From: Neocallimastix lanati (nom. inval.)
Taxonomy: Eukaryota; Neocallimastigomycota; Neocallimastigomycetes; Neocallimastigales; Neocallimastigaceae
NCBI GenBank assembly: GCA_016946835.1
Contig: JACVTC010000013.1
Span: 955,001-987,500 of the forward strand
DNA: 32,500 nucleotides
Direction of reading: 5' to 3'
Program-made: the position numbers and the translations under genes
Shown here: positions 1 to 9,965 of the stretch, in pieces
Layout: every line of letters begins with the position of its first letter
How positions within the stretch are numbered: position 1 is the first letter of the stretch
Notes under the pieces: generated by a model
What the model was told of the DNA's origin: nothing
The model's database searches: none
The model's input: only the letters and a program-made list of their open reading frames with translations

Positions 1-400
1 TGAAAGTAAAATTATCGCGATAGCGATCAATAATTTATATAATTTAAATAATTCTATTAAAGCTAGACATCCGGCTAAACCATTATCAGATCAAGAAATA
101 AGGGAATTAAGTCATCATGGATTACAAGCCACCACTTATTCCCCTTATATTTTTATAAGTCCTCCATCTGAATTCGTAACCGCCTTATTATTTTATAGAA
201 CCAATCATTCATGGTATTGGACCCCCACCATTCCAAAAGAATATAGCTTGACAGAAATAAAAAATTTGAATTGGAGTATTATTTCTGAAGGGGAGCCCAT
301 TAAAGCCATTGGAGGTAGATGGAATGATATGGCCCCGGCCAGTCGTAATGTCACCCTTATTGAATGGCTTCTCTCCACGAAACTTCAATATTTACAATAA
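1..400 (+). CDS. 3' end of an unrecognised protein-coding gene (partial)
   Basis: An open frame runs from position 2 to a TAA at 398-400, about 132 codons, and is cut by the window edge at its 5' end. It uses G- and C-ending codons (GCC, ACC, CCC) far more than the surrounding DNA, which argues for a real exon. Visible in the product: a hydrophobic, aromatic-rich stretch (SPYIFISPPSEFVTALLFYR, then HSWYW) and a C-terminal segment GRWNDMAPASRNVTLIEWLL before the end LQYLQ. There is no signal or catalytic motif I can name, and I do not recognise the family. An A10-T10 block follows the stop directly. It could be the last exon of a larger gene, since no start or splice acceptor is seen inside it. 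Confidence 0.6.
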   Translation, partial: ESKIIAIAINNLYNLNNSIKARHPAKPLSDQEIRELSHHGLQATTYSPYIFISPPSEFVTALLFYRTNHSWYWTPTIPKEYSLTEIKNLNWSIISEGEPIKAIGGRWNDMAPASRNVTLIEWLLSTKLQYLQ

Positions 401-1217
<817 letters not shown>

Positions 1218-2788
1218 GTCATTATCCTTTAGAATTATGTATCCAGGTGTTGACTCCTTGAGGGAGATGCTTTTTGAAAACCATAATTTTATTATCATAA
1301 AAGTTTTTTTTTTTTTTTTTTTATTTTAATTCACGGTTCATTATATTAATACAATGGTTCCTTATCTTTACATAGAATTGCTTACTTCCAAGTAATAGGT
1401 ATTGTATTTTGAATATTTTCTTTTCTTCATCAATATTATTTATACCGTAATTATTTCTCTTAATAATTTTCGTTAAATAAAGGACTTCCAGGCCTACCTT
1501 TTCTTTGTAGAGGATTGATTGAATAAATCTTTAAGATCAATATTTTTTTTTTTTTACTTTCATGTTCAGAAGAAGAATCATTATCATCAAGTTGACATGT
1601 TGATTTCTTCAAAATTTGAAGATAACAGCTGTTGCTCTTTCGTCCTTTAATTCTAATTCATTGTTGGATTAAGATGCTGTTGATTACTGAGGTCGACATA
1701 TAAAAATTTATTTATAGTAAATTATTCTAATTATATTGTTTTTGTCGGCTTCGAATTTTCCATTAATTTTTTTTTTTTTTTTTTTTTTTGGTTGTGTTTA
1801 TTGAGTTTTAATGTTAAACAAGCTTCTTTTTTTTTTTTTTTTACTTCTCTTAGGAATTATTTTTGCTTATCATTCCATCTTGGATTAATTTTAATTCAAT
1901 TCCATTAATTAAATTTTTTTATTAATTTAATTTAATTTGAGTAAAGTCCATCTTTTAATTTAAAGGGAACTCCATTTTTTAAGTTTTCCTTCATATGTTT
2001 TTTTTTTTTTTTTTTTTTTTTTTTTTCCTTCAAATTTACAAATCGAATTATTTACGTATCTTAATGTGATTTTTTCTTTTTTTAAAAAAAAAAATTTGTT
2101 AAAATACTTTTTATCGCATCTTATCTTATATATGCTTAGATACACCGGTATCAAATGTCTTCGTTTTGATTAGTTTGATTTAATTGATTACTTAATAAAC
2201 TTTATTAATAAACTCCATCGATATCTTCATCTCTCAATAGACTTAATTTTTGATCTGATACTTTGTGGTAAGGAGAGATAAATAATTCATAATTTTTCAA
2301 ATCTTCCAAGCACAGTATTGATGTAATTTTAAACGTTTCTTTAATTTCATTTTAAAGTATCCTTGTTCTCATGAATGGTTTATGCTTTCAACAAGTATAA
2401 TCTTTCCATTAAGAATTGAATGGCAGCAGACTCCTTTCCTTTATAGATTTCGTTAAGGTTTTCCATGATTTCGAAAGCATTGCTTGAGTTTTTTAATGTG
2501 TTTTTTTTAGGGCGTCCTTAGGAATGTTGACAATAATAATAGTTGCTATTAAAGAATTTTGGTCGATAGCCTTTCCTTAATAAAACTCATTTTCAGAATA
2601 GTTGTTTTGGTTTCATCATCAGCTATATGGCAAGTAAATTTTCTCTGATTTGACTAATTATGTCTTCCTCAGTGCAGCAGTAGACCTCCTTTGAAGAAAG
2701 GATGTACTAAATAGAAAAGAACCAGTCATCGAAATCGTTTTCTTGTTAAGTTTATCCTTTCAGTCTTAATACAAATTTCATTAGTCAT
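1218..2788 (-). pseudogene. Decayed Ty1/copia retrotransposon, gag region (and possibly start of protease)
   Basis: Read on the minus strand, three frames carry pieces of a copia gag (UBN2-type) protein. From about 2788 there is MTNEICIKTERIN. Near 2730 comes NDFDDWFFSI, then SKEVYCCTEEDIISQIREN, the usual 'W..... L... EEDI' part. After a frameshift comes ADDETKTTIL. Near 2490-2390 is a segment with NAFEIMENLNEIYKGKESAA followed by IQFLMERLYLLKA, the classic 'aW..L...Y.gks.a....L...Ly.lk' gag motif. Stops and frameshifts occur every 30-50 codons. Around 1580-1640 an acidic, Ser-rich stretch (LDDNDSSSEHES) follows, and near 1250 NTWIHNSKG weakly resembles the protease WxxDSG motif with Asp replaced. 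No reverse transcriptase is left. The gag identity is fairly firm; the protease call is weak. Confidence 0.6.
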
Positions 2789-2877
2789 TTTCAATTGAGA
2801 CTTTTAATCTTTTAGTAGTTAAAACGTTTTTATTATTAATTAAGGTTTAAAATATGATTTATTTTATTTAATGATTT

Positions 2878-2986
2878 GGTAAATTACAAAGTTATACCAA
2901 TTGTGGCTGATGTCAATTACAATGAATAAATTTAATAACGAGATAAATAATGTATTTCATATACAAAGAGATTAGTTCTAATAATG
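2878..2986 (+). repeat. Left copy of a 107-109 bp direct repeat abutting the transposon
   Basis: The sequence from GGTAAATTACAAAG to AGTTCTAATAATG recurs at 12045-12151 in the same orientation. By eye the copies differ at three or four substitutions, a few single-base indels and one 3-bp indel (ATACAAAGAGA against ATACGAGA). The left copy ends where the transposon's G-rich tip begins. This is the arrangement of a target-site duplication, but far longer than the 8-11 bp normal for MULEs. Read on the minus strand it lies just upstream of the copia gag relic and contains ATTGGTATAACTTTG, which could be a worn primer-binding site, so the insertion target may have been the 5' end of that retroelement. 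Confidence 0.85.
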
Positions 2987-3037
2987 GGGGGTGTCATTTC
3001 GAAAATTTTTATTACATAAATTTGTATTTTGTTGTAT
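2986..3037 (+). repeat. Outer terminal inverted repeat, left
   Basis: It starts with a G-run and TGTCATTTCGAAAA, runs through ATTACATAAATTTG and ends at TTTTGTTGTA. The same about 50 bases occur inverted at the right outer tip (11994-12044) and, inverted, at the centre (7211-7261). Beyond TTTTGTTGTA the outer and inner ends diverge, which sets the repeat length. Tip variants: GGGGGGTGTC (left), GGGGTGTGTC (right), GGGGGTGTGTC (centre). Confidence 0.85.
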
Positions 3038-3345
3038 GGCTTAAATATTTTGAGTTTTAAGCCACTTAATTTTATTAAAATTTCAATGAATAATAATTAA
3101 TTAATTAAATAAATAAAATTACAATTCTCAAAAATTTCCAAACATGTAATCTTACGTGTGGCGTATATCTAATTGTATCATAAATTTGTGGCTTTTTCTA
3201 CAATTTTTTAAAAGCCATATATTCACAATATGGCGTGAATAATAATTGTGGTGATATTTTATGACATAAATTTATAAGCCACTAAGAATTTGGCGAAATT
3301 CAATTGGACAAAATTTAACTTTTGGCGAAATACAACACTTCAATA
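3030..3345 (+). promoter_or_regulatory. Subterminal TGGC/GCCA motif cluster, left (probable transposase-binding region)
   Basis: Short motifs with core TGGC recur: TATGGCTTA, GTGTGGCGTATA, TTTGTGGCTTT, ATATGGCGTGAA, TTTGGCGAAAT, TTTTGGCGAAAT, plus GCCA-oriented copies at about 3059, 3212 and 3272 (AAGCCACT, AAGCCATAT). The last part is a degenerate tandem of a unit like GGCGAAATTCAACT. In DNA this poor in G and C the clustering is conspicuous, and arrays near transposon ends are commonly transposase-binding sites. That role is inferred. The right arm has the same cluster. Confidence 0.5.
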
Positions 3346-3375
3346 AATAATAATTAGGTTAGATATTTCTATTTA

Positions 3376-3540
3376 ACATTAAAAAATAAAATAAAAATAA
3401 GAAATAAGAAAACTTTTTTTTAAACATTGAAAAATAAAATAAAAATAATAAGAAAATTTTTTTTTTAAACATTAAAAAATAAAATAAAAATAATAAGAAA
3501 ACTTTTTTTTTAAACATTAAAAAATAAAATAAAATAAAAA
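3376..3540 (+). repeat. Tandem repeat, about 48-bp unit, left arm
   Basis: About four copies of a unit AACATTAAAAAATAAAATAA followed by an AATAAGAAAAC-T8 segment. The matching part of the right arm (about 11570-11660) has only one or two recognisable copies, so copy number changed after the arms were duplicated. Confidence 0.75.
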
Positions 3541-3706
3541 ATAAAAAAAAAAAAAATTAAAAATAAATAAATAAAATAGTAAATAAAGAAATAATAAATA
3601 ATTAATAATTAAATAATTATTTGAATAGTTATATAATTAATTAAAAAAAGGTTTATTATTTTAAATATTAAAAAAAAAAAAAAGTTTCAAAGCATTTAAA
3701 AATATA

Positions 3707-3787
3707 TTTATTAAAATATTTTATTGAAAAATTTTAATTATCAATATTATTTATTAAAATATTTTATTGAAAAATTTTAATTATCAA
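3707..3787 (+). repeat. 43-bp tandem duplication at the left transposase start
   Basis: The sequence from TTTATTAAAATATTTTATTG to TTAATTATCAAT occurs twice with a 43-bp period. The second copy runs into the ATG at 3786. The right arm has a single copy, so this duplication is specific to the left arm. Confidence 0.8.
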
Positions 3788-5232
3788 TGGAAGACAATAT
3801 AAAAATTGAAATAATAAGTGAAACAAATCGAGGAAATGAACAAATTATTATTAATAAAAAACACAAATTTAATTTTTCATTTCAAAGGAAAGATAAATCA
3901 AAAATTTATAGATGCACTGAAATATAAGACTTTAAATAAACGTAAATCTTTAATTATTTTAAATGATAAAAAGGAGGTTTTAAAATATAAAAGTTTACAT
4001 AACCATCTCGAAAAAGAAATTGATGTGTCTATATCAGTAGCAAAGCATAAAATTAAGGAAGAAATTAAGAAAAATTCAATTCCTATGGATATAAAACCTA
4101 AACATATATTTAATGCCGTTTCTCAAGAAATGGGACTTATATGTCCCGAATATAGTACAATTAGATCCCAAATAATAAGAAATATAAATAAACAATTTCC
4201 TCCAAACATAAAAAGTTTTGATGATATTCCCATTGAATCAAAATATTATAAAACGAAAAGAAATGAAAATTTTATGATATTTAAAAATACTGATCTAATA
4301 ATCTTTCAATCACCATTCCAAGCATATTTATTTTCGAATTATCATAAAAATATATTTGCGGACGGTACATTTTATGCAGCACCGAAATTTAGTTATCAGT
4401 TATTTATAACAAGAACTTATGTTGGGGGAATTTAATATGTTTTACACTACTTCCATTTCTATATTAAAAAATAAAAAACAATCTACATATGAAACATTAT
4501 TTAAAGAAATAAAAAAAAATGTAAATAAATTTAGGAGTAATACATTAATTACTACAATTAATTTTCATTTTGATTTTGAACAAGGTATATCTAATGCCGC
4601 AAAAAAAGTTTTTCCCAATATAAATATTAAATATTGTGTTTGGCATTACAAAAGATCATTAGAAAAACAAAAAAAAATATATCATGTTATCATGAAGTGA
4701 AGAATAATAATGATGTATATATTTATTATAAAGATATTTCGAACTTACCGTTTATAAACCCTAACTATATATTTGATATTTATATTATAATAAAAAGAAT
4801 TTGTCAAAAAAAAAAAAGTATAATAATTTTCTGCAATTTTTAGAATATTTTAATAAAAATTATTTACTTAAGTATAATGTTAATAATTGGAATTATTATG
4901 AAAATATAGAGCATTTAACAAACAATGCATCAGAATCTTATAATAGCTACTCAAATAATATATTTCCAAATAAACCTTTATTTTATAAATTAATATATAT
5001 ATTAAAAGAAGAAGAAAACTTATCTTATAATAATTATCAAAGGAGAACTAAAGGAAATTGGAAAAAAAAGCAAAAAATATTTAGTGCAACTGATGAAATT
5101 AAAATTTTAATTGAAAATTACAAAAGTAAGGAAATAAATTTATTTTATAATGGATGCAACAGAAATGAATTAATTAAATTATAGAAAGAATGTTTAATTG
5201 ATTTAAACGATATAAATATTAATTTAAAATAA
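3786..5232 (+). pseudogene. MULE-type transposase pseudogene with FLYWCH-like zinc finger (left copy)
   Basis: The start is ATG at 3786 (MEDNIKIEIISETNRG), since the N-terminal finger pieces lie upstream of the longer internal frames. The family is a cut-and-paste DDE transposase. First comes a FLYWCH-like finger (SFQRKDKSKIYRC, a second Cys lost here to a frameshift, then HNH near 3999). The catalytic core follows: DGTF with first Asp at 4361, second Asp at 4572 within HFDFEQGISNAAKKVFPN, the CxxH signature (CVWH) at 4635, and the Glu at 4933 in LTNNASESYN. Lesions: frameshift near 3925-3955, +1 at the G5 run near 4425, frameshifts in A-runs near 4670 and 4808, and a TAG at 5182 where the right copy has TGG. 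The ancestral length is about 480 residues. No single frame codes the whole protein. Confidence 0.85.
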
Positions 5233-5373
5233 ATAATCTTAATTTAAAAAAATGCTAGAAAAATACAAATTTATTTACCTATTGTGTTTATTTATTAATC
5301 TTAATAGAAATTATCTTTTAGTTATTTTTATTAAGTAATTTAAAACTAAAACCGATTTATTTGATACTAGTTA

Positions 5374-5470
5374 AAATTTTATTAATATCAATATCAATAT
5401 TATATAATTATAAATTTTATTAATATCAATATCAATATTATATAATTATAAATTTTATTAATATCAATAT
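5374..5470 (+). repeat. Short tandem repeat in the element's 3' tail (left arm)
   Basis: A unit of about 46 bp (AATTTTATTAATATCAATAT, then CAATATTATATAATTATA) occurs about 2.3 times. The right arm carries the counterpart at about 9530-9615 with small differences. Confidence 0.7.
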
Positions 5471-5892
5471 ACTTTTCAAAATTAATTATGTTATTAAAAA
5501 TATTAAATTCAATAAAAGATTTTTATTATTTTATTAAAATTATAATTGTTATTATTATATTTTAATAATAATTGATTCATATTGATCAAACATTATAAAT
5601 ATTACTATGCAAATAATTAATTATTTTAATAGGATCAATTATTCAACTCTTATTGTTTTAATTTTTAATTCTTATATCATTTAAATTAATATATATATAT
5701 CGTTTATGAAAATATGAATTATAAATAATTAAAATTATTTACTTTTCATTTAAATTTTTTTATTTACTATAATAAAATATAATAATTAAAAGACAAACGT
5801 TTTTATAACTAAATTTTTTTTTTTTTTAGAAAAATAAATGAAAAAAAATTAAAATATATAAGATTCCTATATATATAAAATAATTATTATAT

Positions 5893-6940
5893 CTTATTTT
5901 ATTTTATTTTATTTTATTTTATTCAATCTGTACTTTATACTTATATTCTACTATTTTATTTTATTTTATTTTATTTTATTTTATTCAATCTGTACTTTAT
6001 ACTTATATTCTACTATTTTATTTTATTTTATTTTATTTTATTTTATTCAATCTGTACTTTATACTTATATTCTACTATTTTATTTTATTTTATTTTATTT
6101 TATTTTATTCAATCTGTACTTTATACTTATATTCTACTATTTTATTTTATTTTATTTTATTTTATTTTATTCAATCTGTACTTTATACTTATATTCTACT
6201 ATTTTATTTTATTTTATTTTATTTTATTTTATTCAATCTGTACTTTATACTTATATTCTACTATTTTATTTTATTTTATTTTATTTTATTTTATTTTATT
6301 CAATCTGTACTTTATACTTATATTCTACTATTTTATTTTATTTTATTTTATTTTATTTTATTCAATCTGTACTTTATACTTATATTCTACTATTTTATTT
6401 TATTTTATTTTATTTTATTTTATTTTATTTTATTTTATTTTATTTTATTTTATTTTATTTTATTTTATTCAATCTGTACTTTATACTTATGTTCTACTAT
6501 TTTATTTTATTTTATTTTATTTTATTCAATCTGTACTTTATACTTATATTCTACTATTTTATTTTATTTTATTTTACTTTATTTTATTCAATCTGTACTT
6601 TATACTTATATTCTACTATTTTATTTTATTTTATTTTATTTTATTTTATTTTATTTTATTTTATTTTATTTTATTTTATTTTATTTTATTTTATTTTATT
6701 TTATTCAATCTGTACTTATATTTATGTTTTTTATTTTATTTTATTTTATTTTATTTTATTTTATTTTATTTTATTTTATTTTATTTTATTTTATTTTATT
6801 TTATTTTATTTTATTTTATTTTATTTTATTTTATTTTATTTTATTTTATTTTTTTTTATTTTATTCAATCTGTACTTATATTTATGTTTTTTATTTTATT
6901 TTATTTTATTTCATTTTATTTTATTTTATTCAATCTGTAT
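5893..6940 (+). repeat. Composite satellite, (TTTTA)n with 30-bp spacers, left arm
   Basis: Runs of TTTTA are broken by a spacer starting CAATCTGTACTTTATACTTA and ending TATTCTACTA. From 5925 to about 6420 the unit is regular at 61-62 bp; later units have much longer TTTTA runs and a shorter spacer (CAATCTGTACTTATATTTAT, then G). About 14 spacers are present. Open frames through it are pentanucleotide translations (FYFIL repeats), not genes. The spacers are near-identical, so this is a minisatellite and not a CRISPR array. Confidence 0.9.
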
Positions 6941-7261
6941 TTTCTGTTGATAATATAAACAAGATATTAATGTATTAATAATAATTAATAATATTTAAAA
7001 TAAAATAAAAAAAGTATAATTATTTTATATATGTAGTAATTATATATATATATATATTTTTATTTAATTCTCTAAAAAAAAATTTTTTAGTCATAATAAA
7101 CGTCTTAATTATTTTTATTATTATTTAAAAATTTATTTATTCATTTATAATTTATTTATTCATTTATTTATTTATTACATTACAATACGCCATGTTTTCC
7201 AAAATGCACTACAACAAAATACAAATTTATGTAATAAAAATTTTCGAAATGACACACCCCC
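6941..7261 (+). repeat. Inner end of the element and palindrome centre
   Basis: 7180-7219 (ACGCCATGTTTTCC, AATGCACTACAACAAAA) pairs with 7262-7300 (TTTTGTTGTAGTGCAT, GGAAAACATGGCGT). The 42-nt loop 7220-7261 carries the terminal repeat tip ending GACACACCCCC. The centre is thus one inner terminal repeat shared by two inverted copies; the right copy has no inner tip of its own. Confidence 0.85.
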
Positions 7262-7544
7262 TTTTGTTGTAGTGCATTTCGGAAAACATGGCGTATTATA
7301 ATGTAATAAATAAATAAATAAATAAATAAATTTTAAATGAATAAATAAATTTTTATAATTAAGACAAACGTTTATTATGACTAAAAAAATTTTTTTTAGA
7401 AAATTGAATAAAAATATATATATATATATAATTACTACATATATAAAATAATTATTATATTTTCTTTATTTTATTTTAAATATTATTAATTATTATTAAT
7501 ACATTAATACCTTGTTTATATTATCAACAGAAAATACAGATTGA

Positions 7545-9085
7545 ATAAAATAAAATAAAATGAAATAAAATAAAATAAAATAAATAGTAGAAACATAAAA
7601 ATAAGTACAGATTGAATAAAATAAAATAAAATAAAATAAAATAAAATAAATAGTAGAAACATAAATATAAGTACAGATTGAATAAAATAAAATAAAATAA
7701 AAAGTAGAATATTAAATAAGAAAGTACAGATTGAATAAAATAAAATAAAATAATATAAAATAAATTAAAAAATAGAATATTAAATAAGAAAGTACAGATT
7801 GAATAAAATAAAATAAAATAAAATAAAATAAAATAAAATAAAATAAAATAAAATAAAATAAAATAAAATAAAATAAAATAAAATAAAATAAAATAAAATA
7901 AAATAAAATAAAATAAAATAAATAGTAGAATATTAAATAAGAAAATACAGATTGAATAAAATAAAATAAAATAAAATAAAATAAAATAAAATAAAATAAA
8001 ATAAAATAAAATAAAATAAATAGTAGAATATTAAATAAGAAAATACAGATTGAATAAAATAAAATAAAATAAAATATAATATAATAAAATAAAATAAAAA
8101 ATAGAATATTAAATAAGAAAGTACAGATTGAATAAAATAAAATAAAATAAAATAAAATATAATAAAATAAAATAAAATATAATAAAATAAAATAAAATAA
8201 AATAAAATAAAATATAATATAATATAATAAAATAAAATAAAAAGTAGAATATTAAATAAGAAAGTACAGATTGAATAAAATAAAATATAATAAAATAAAA
8301 TAAAATAAAATAAAATATAATATAATATAATATAATAAAATAAAATAAAATAAAATAAAATAAAATAAAATAAAATAAAATAAAAAATAGAATATTAAAT
8401 AAGAAAGTACAGATTGAATAAAATAAAATAAAATAAAATAAAATAAAATAAAATAAAATAAAATAAAATAAAATAAAATAAAATAAAATAAAATAAAAAG
8501 TAGAATATTAAATAAGAAAGAACAGATTGAATAAAATAAAATAAAATAAAATAAAATAAAATAAAATAAAATAAAATAAAATAAAATAAAATAAAATAAA
8601 ATAAAATAAAATATAATAAAATAAAATAAAAAATAGAATATTAAATAAGAAAGTACAGATTGAATAAAATAAAATAAAATAAAATAAAATAAAATAAAAT
8701 AAAATAAAAAATAGAATATTAAATAAGAAAGTACAGATTGAATAAAATAAAATAAAATAAAATATAATATAATAAAATAAAATAAAATAAAATAAAATAA
8801 AATAAAATAAAATAAAATAAAATAAAATATAATATAATAAAATAAAATAAAAAGTAGAATATTAAATAAGAAAGTACAGATTGAATAAAATAAAATAAAA
8901 TAAAATAAAATATAATATAATAAAATAAAATAAAATAAAATAAAAAGTAGAATATTAAATAAGAAAGTACAGATTGAATAAAATAAAATAAAATAAAATA
9001 TAATATAATAAAATAAAAAATAGAATATTAAATAAGAAAGTACAGATTGAATAAAATAAAATAAAATAAAATAAAATAAAATAAA
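7545..9085 (-). repeat. Composite satellite, (TTTTA)n with spacers, right arm
   Basis: This is the counterpart of the left satellite, read on the minus strand, with about 16 spacers. Most have a different body from the left arm: CAATCTGTACTTTCTTATTT then AATATTCTA, not ...TTTATACTTATATTCTACTA. TATAA-type variant pentamers (AATATAATAT) appear here but not on the left. The first two spacers next to the centre resemble the left arm's short type. The arms therefore amplified different spacers after duplication. Confidence 0.9.
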
Positions 9086-9724
9086 AAAAAAAAAAAATAT
9101 AATAATTATTTTATATATATAGGAATCTTATATATTTTAATTTTTTTTCATTTATATTTCTAAAAATAAAAAAATTTAGTTATAATAACGTTTGTCTTTT
9201 AATTATTATATTTTATTACAGTAAATAAAAAAATTTAAATGAAAAGTAAATAATCTTTATTATTTATAATTCATATTTTCATAAACGATATATATATATA
9301 TATTAATTTAAATGATATAAGAATTAAAAATTAAAACAATAAGAGTTGAATAATTGATCCTATTAAAATAATTAATTATTTGCATAGTAATATTTATAAT
9401 GTTTGATCAATATGAATCAATTATTATTAAAATATAATAATAACAATTATAATTTTAATAAAATAATAAAAATCTTTTATTGAATTTAATATTTTTAATA
9501 ACATAATTAATTTTGAAAAGTATATTGATATTATTAAAATTTATAATAATATAATATTGATATTGATATTAATAAAATTTATAATTATATAATATTGATA
9601 TTGATATTAATAAAGTTTTAACTAGTATCAAATAAATCGGTTTTAGTTATAAATTACTTAATAAAAATAACTAAAAGATAATTTCTATTAAGATTAATAA
9701 ATAAACACAATAGGTAAATAACTT

Positions 9725-9965
9725 TGTATTTTTCTAGCATTTTTTTAAATTAAGATTATTTAATTATTATTTAAACGATTATAAATATAAATTTAAAATA
9801 AATAAATTTTTATTTTTCTAGCATTTTTTTAAATTAAATTATGGAAAGAATGTTTAATTGATTTAAACGATATAAATATTAATTTAAAATAAATAACCTT
9901 AATTTAAATAATTAATATTTATATCGTTTAAATCAATTAAACATTCTTTCCATAATTTAATTAAT
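9725..9965. repeat. Local inverted duplication at the end of the right transposase copy
   Basis: About 52 bases around 9836-9888 (ATGGAAAGAATGTTTAATTG, then ATTTAAACGATATAAATATT) are repeated inverted at 9908-9960, leaving a spacer of about 20 nt. The repeated piece is the last coding part of the transposase. Next to it a TTTTTCTAGCATTTTTTTAA segment is duplicated in direct orientation (9728-9755 and 9812-9839). The left arm has a single copy of each, so this is a later rearrangement of the right arm. Confidence 0.8.

Noticed and set aside
1960-2154. 64-codon minus-strand frame
   Set aside because: Contains homopolymer lysine and lies within the decayed copia region; no gag-like motif is seen in it.
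5893-6940. CRISPR-like pattern of repeats with regular spacing
   Set aside because: Both the 'repeat' and the 'spacer' are nearly identical in each unit and the DNA is eukaryotic; it is a minisatellite.
6489-6978. Two open frames of 153 and 84 codons rich in FYFIL
   Set aside because: They are translations of the (TTTTA)n satellite; length comes from the absence of stops in this repeat frame.
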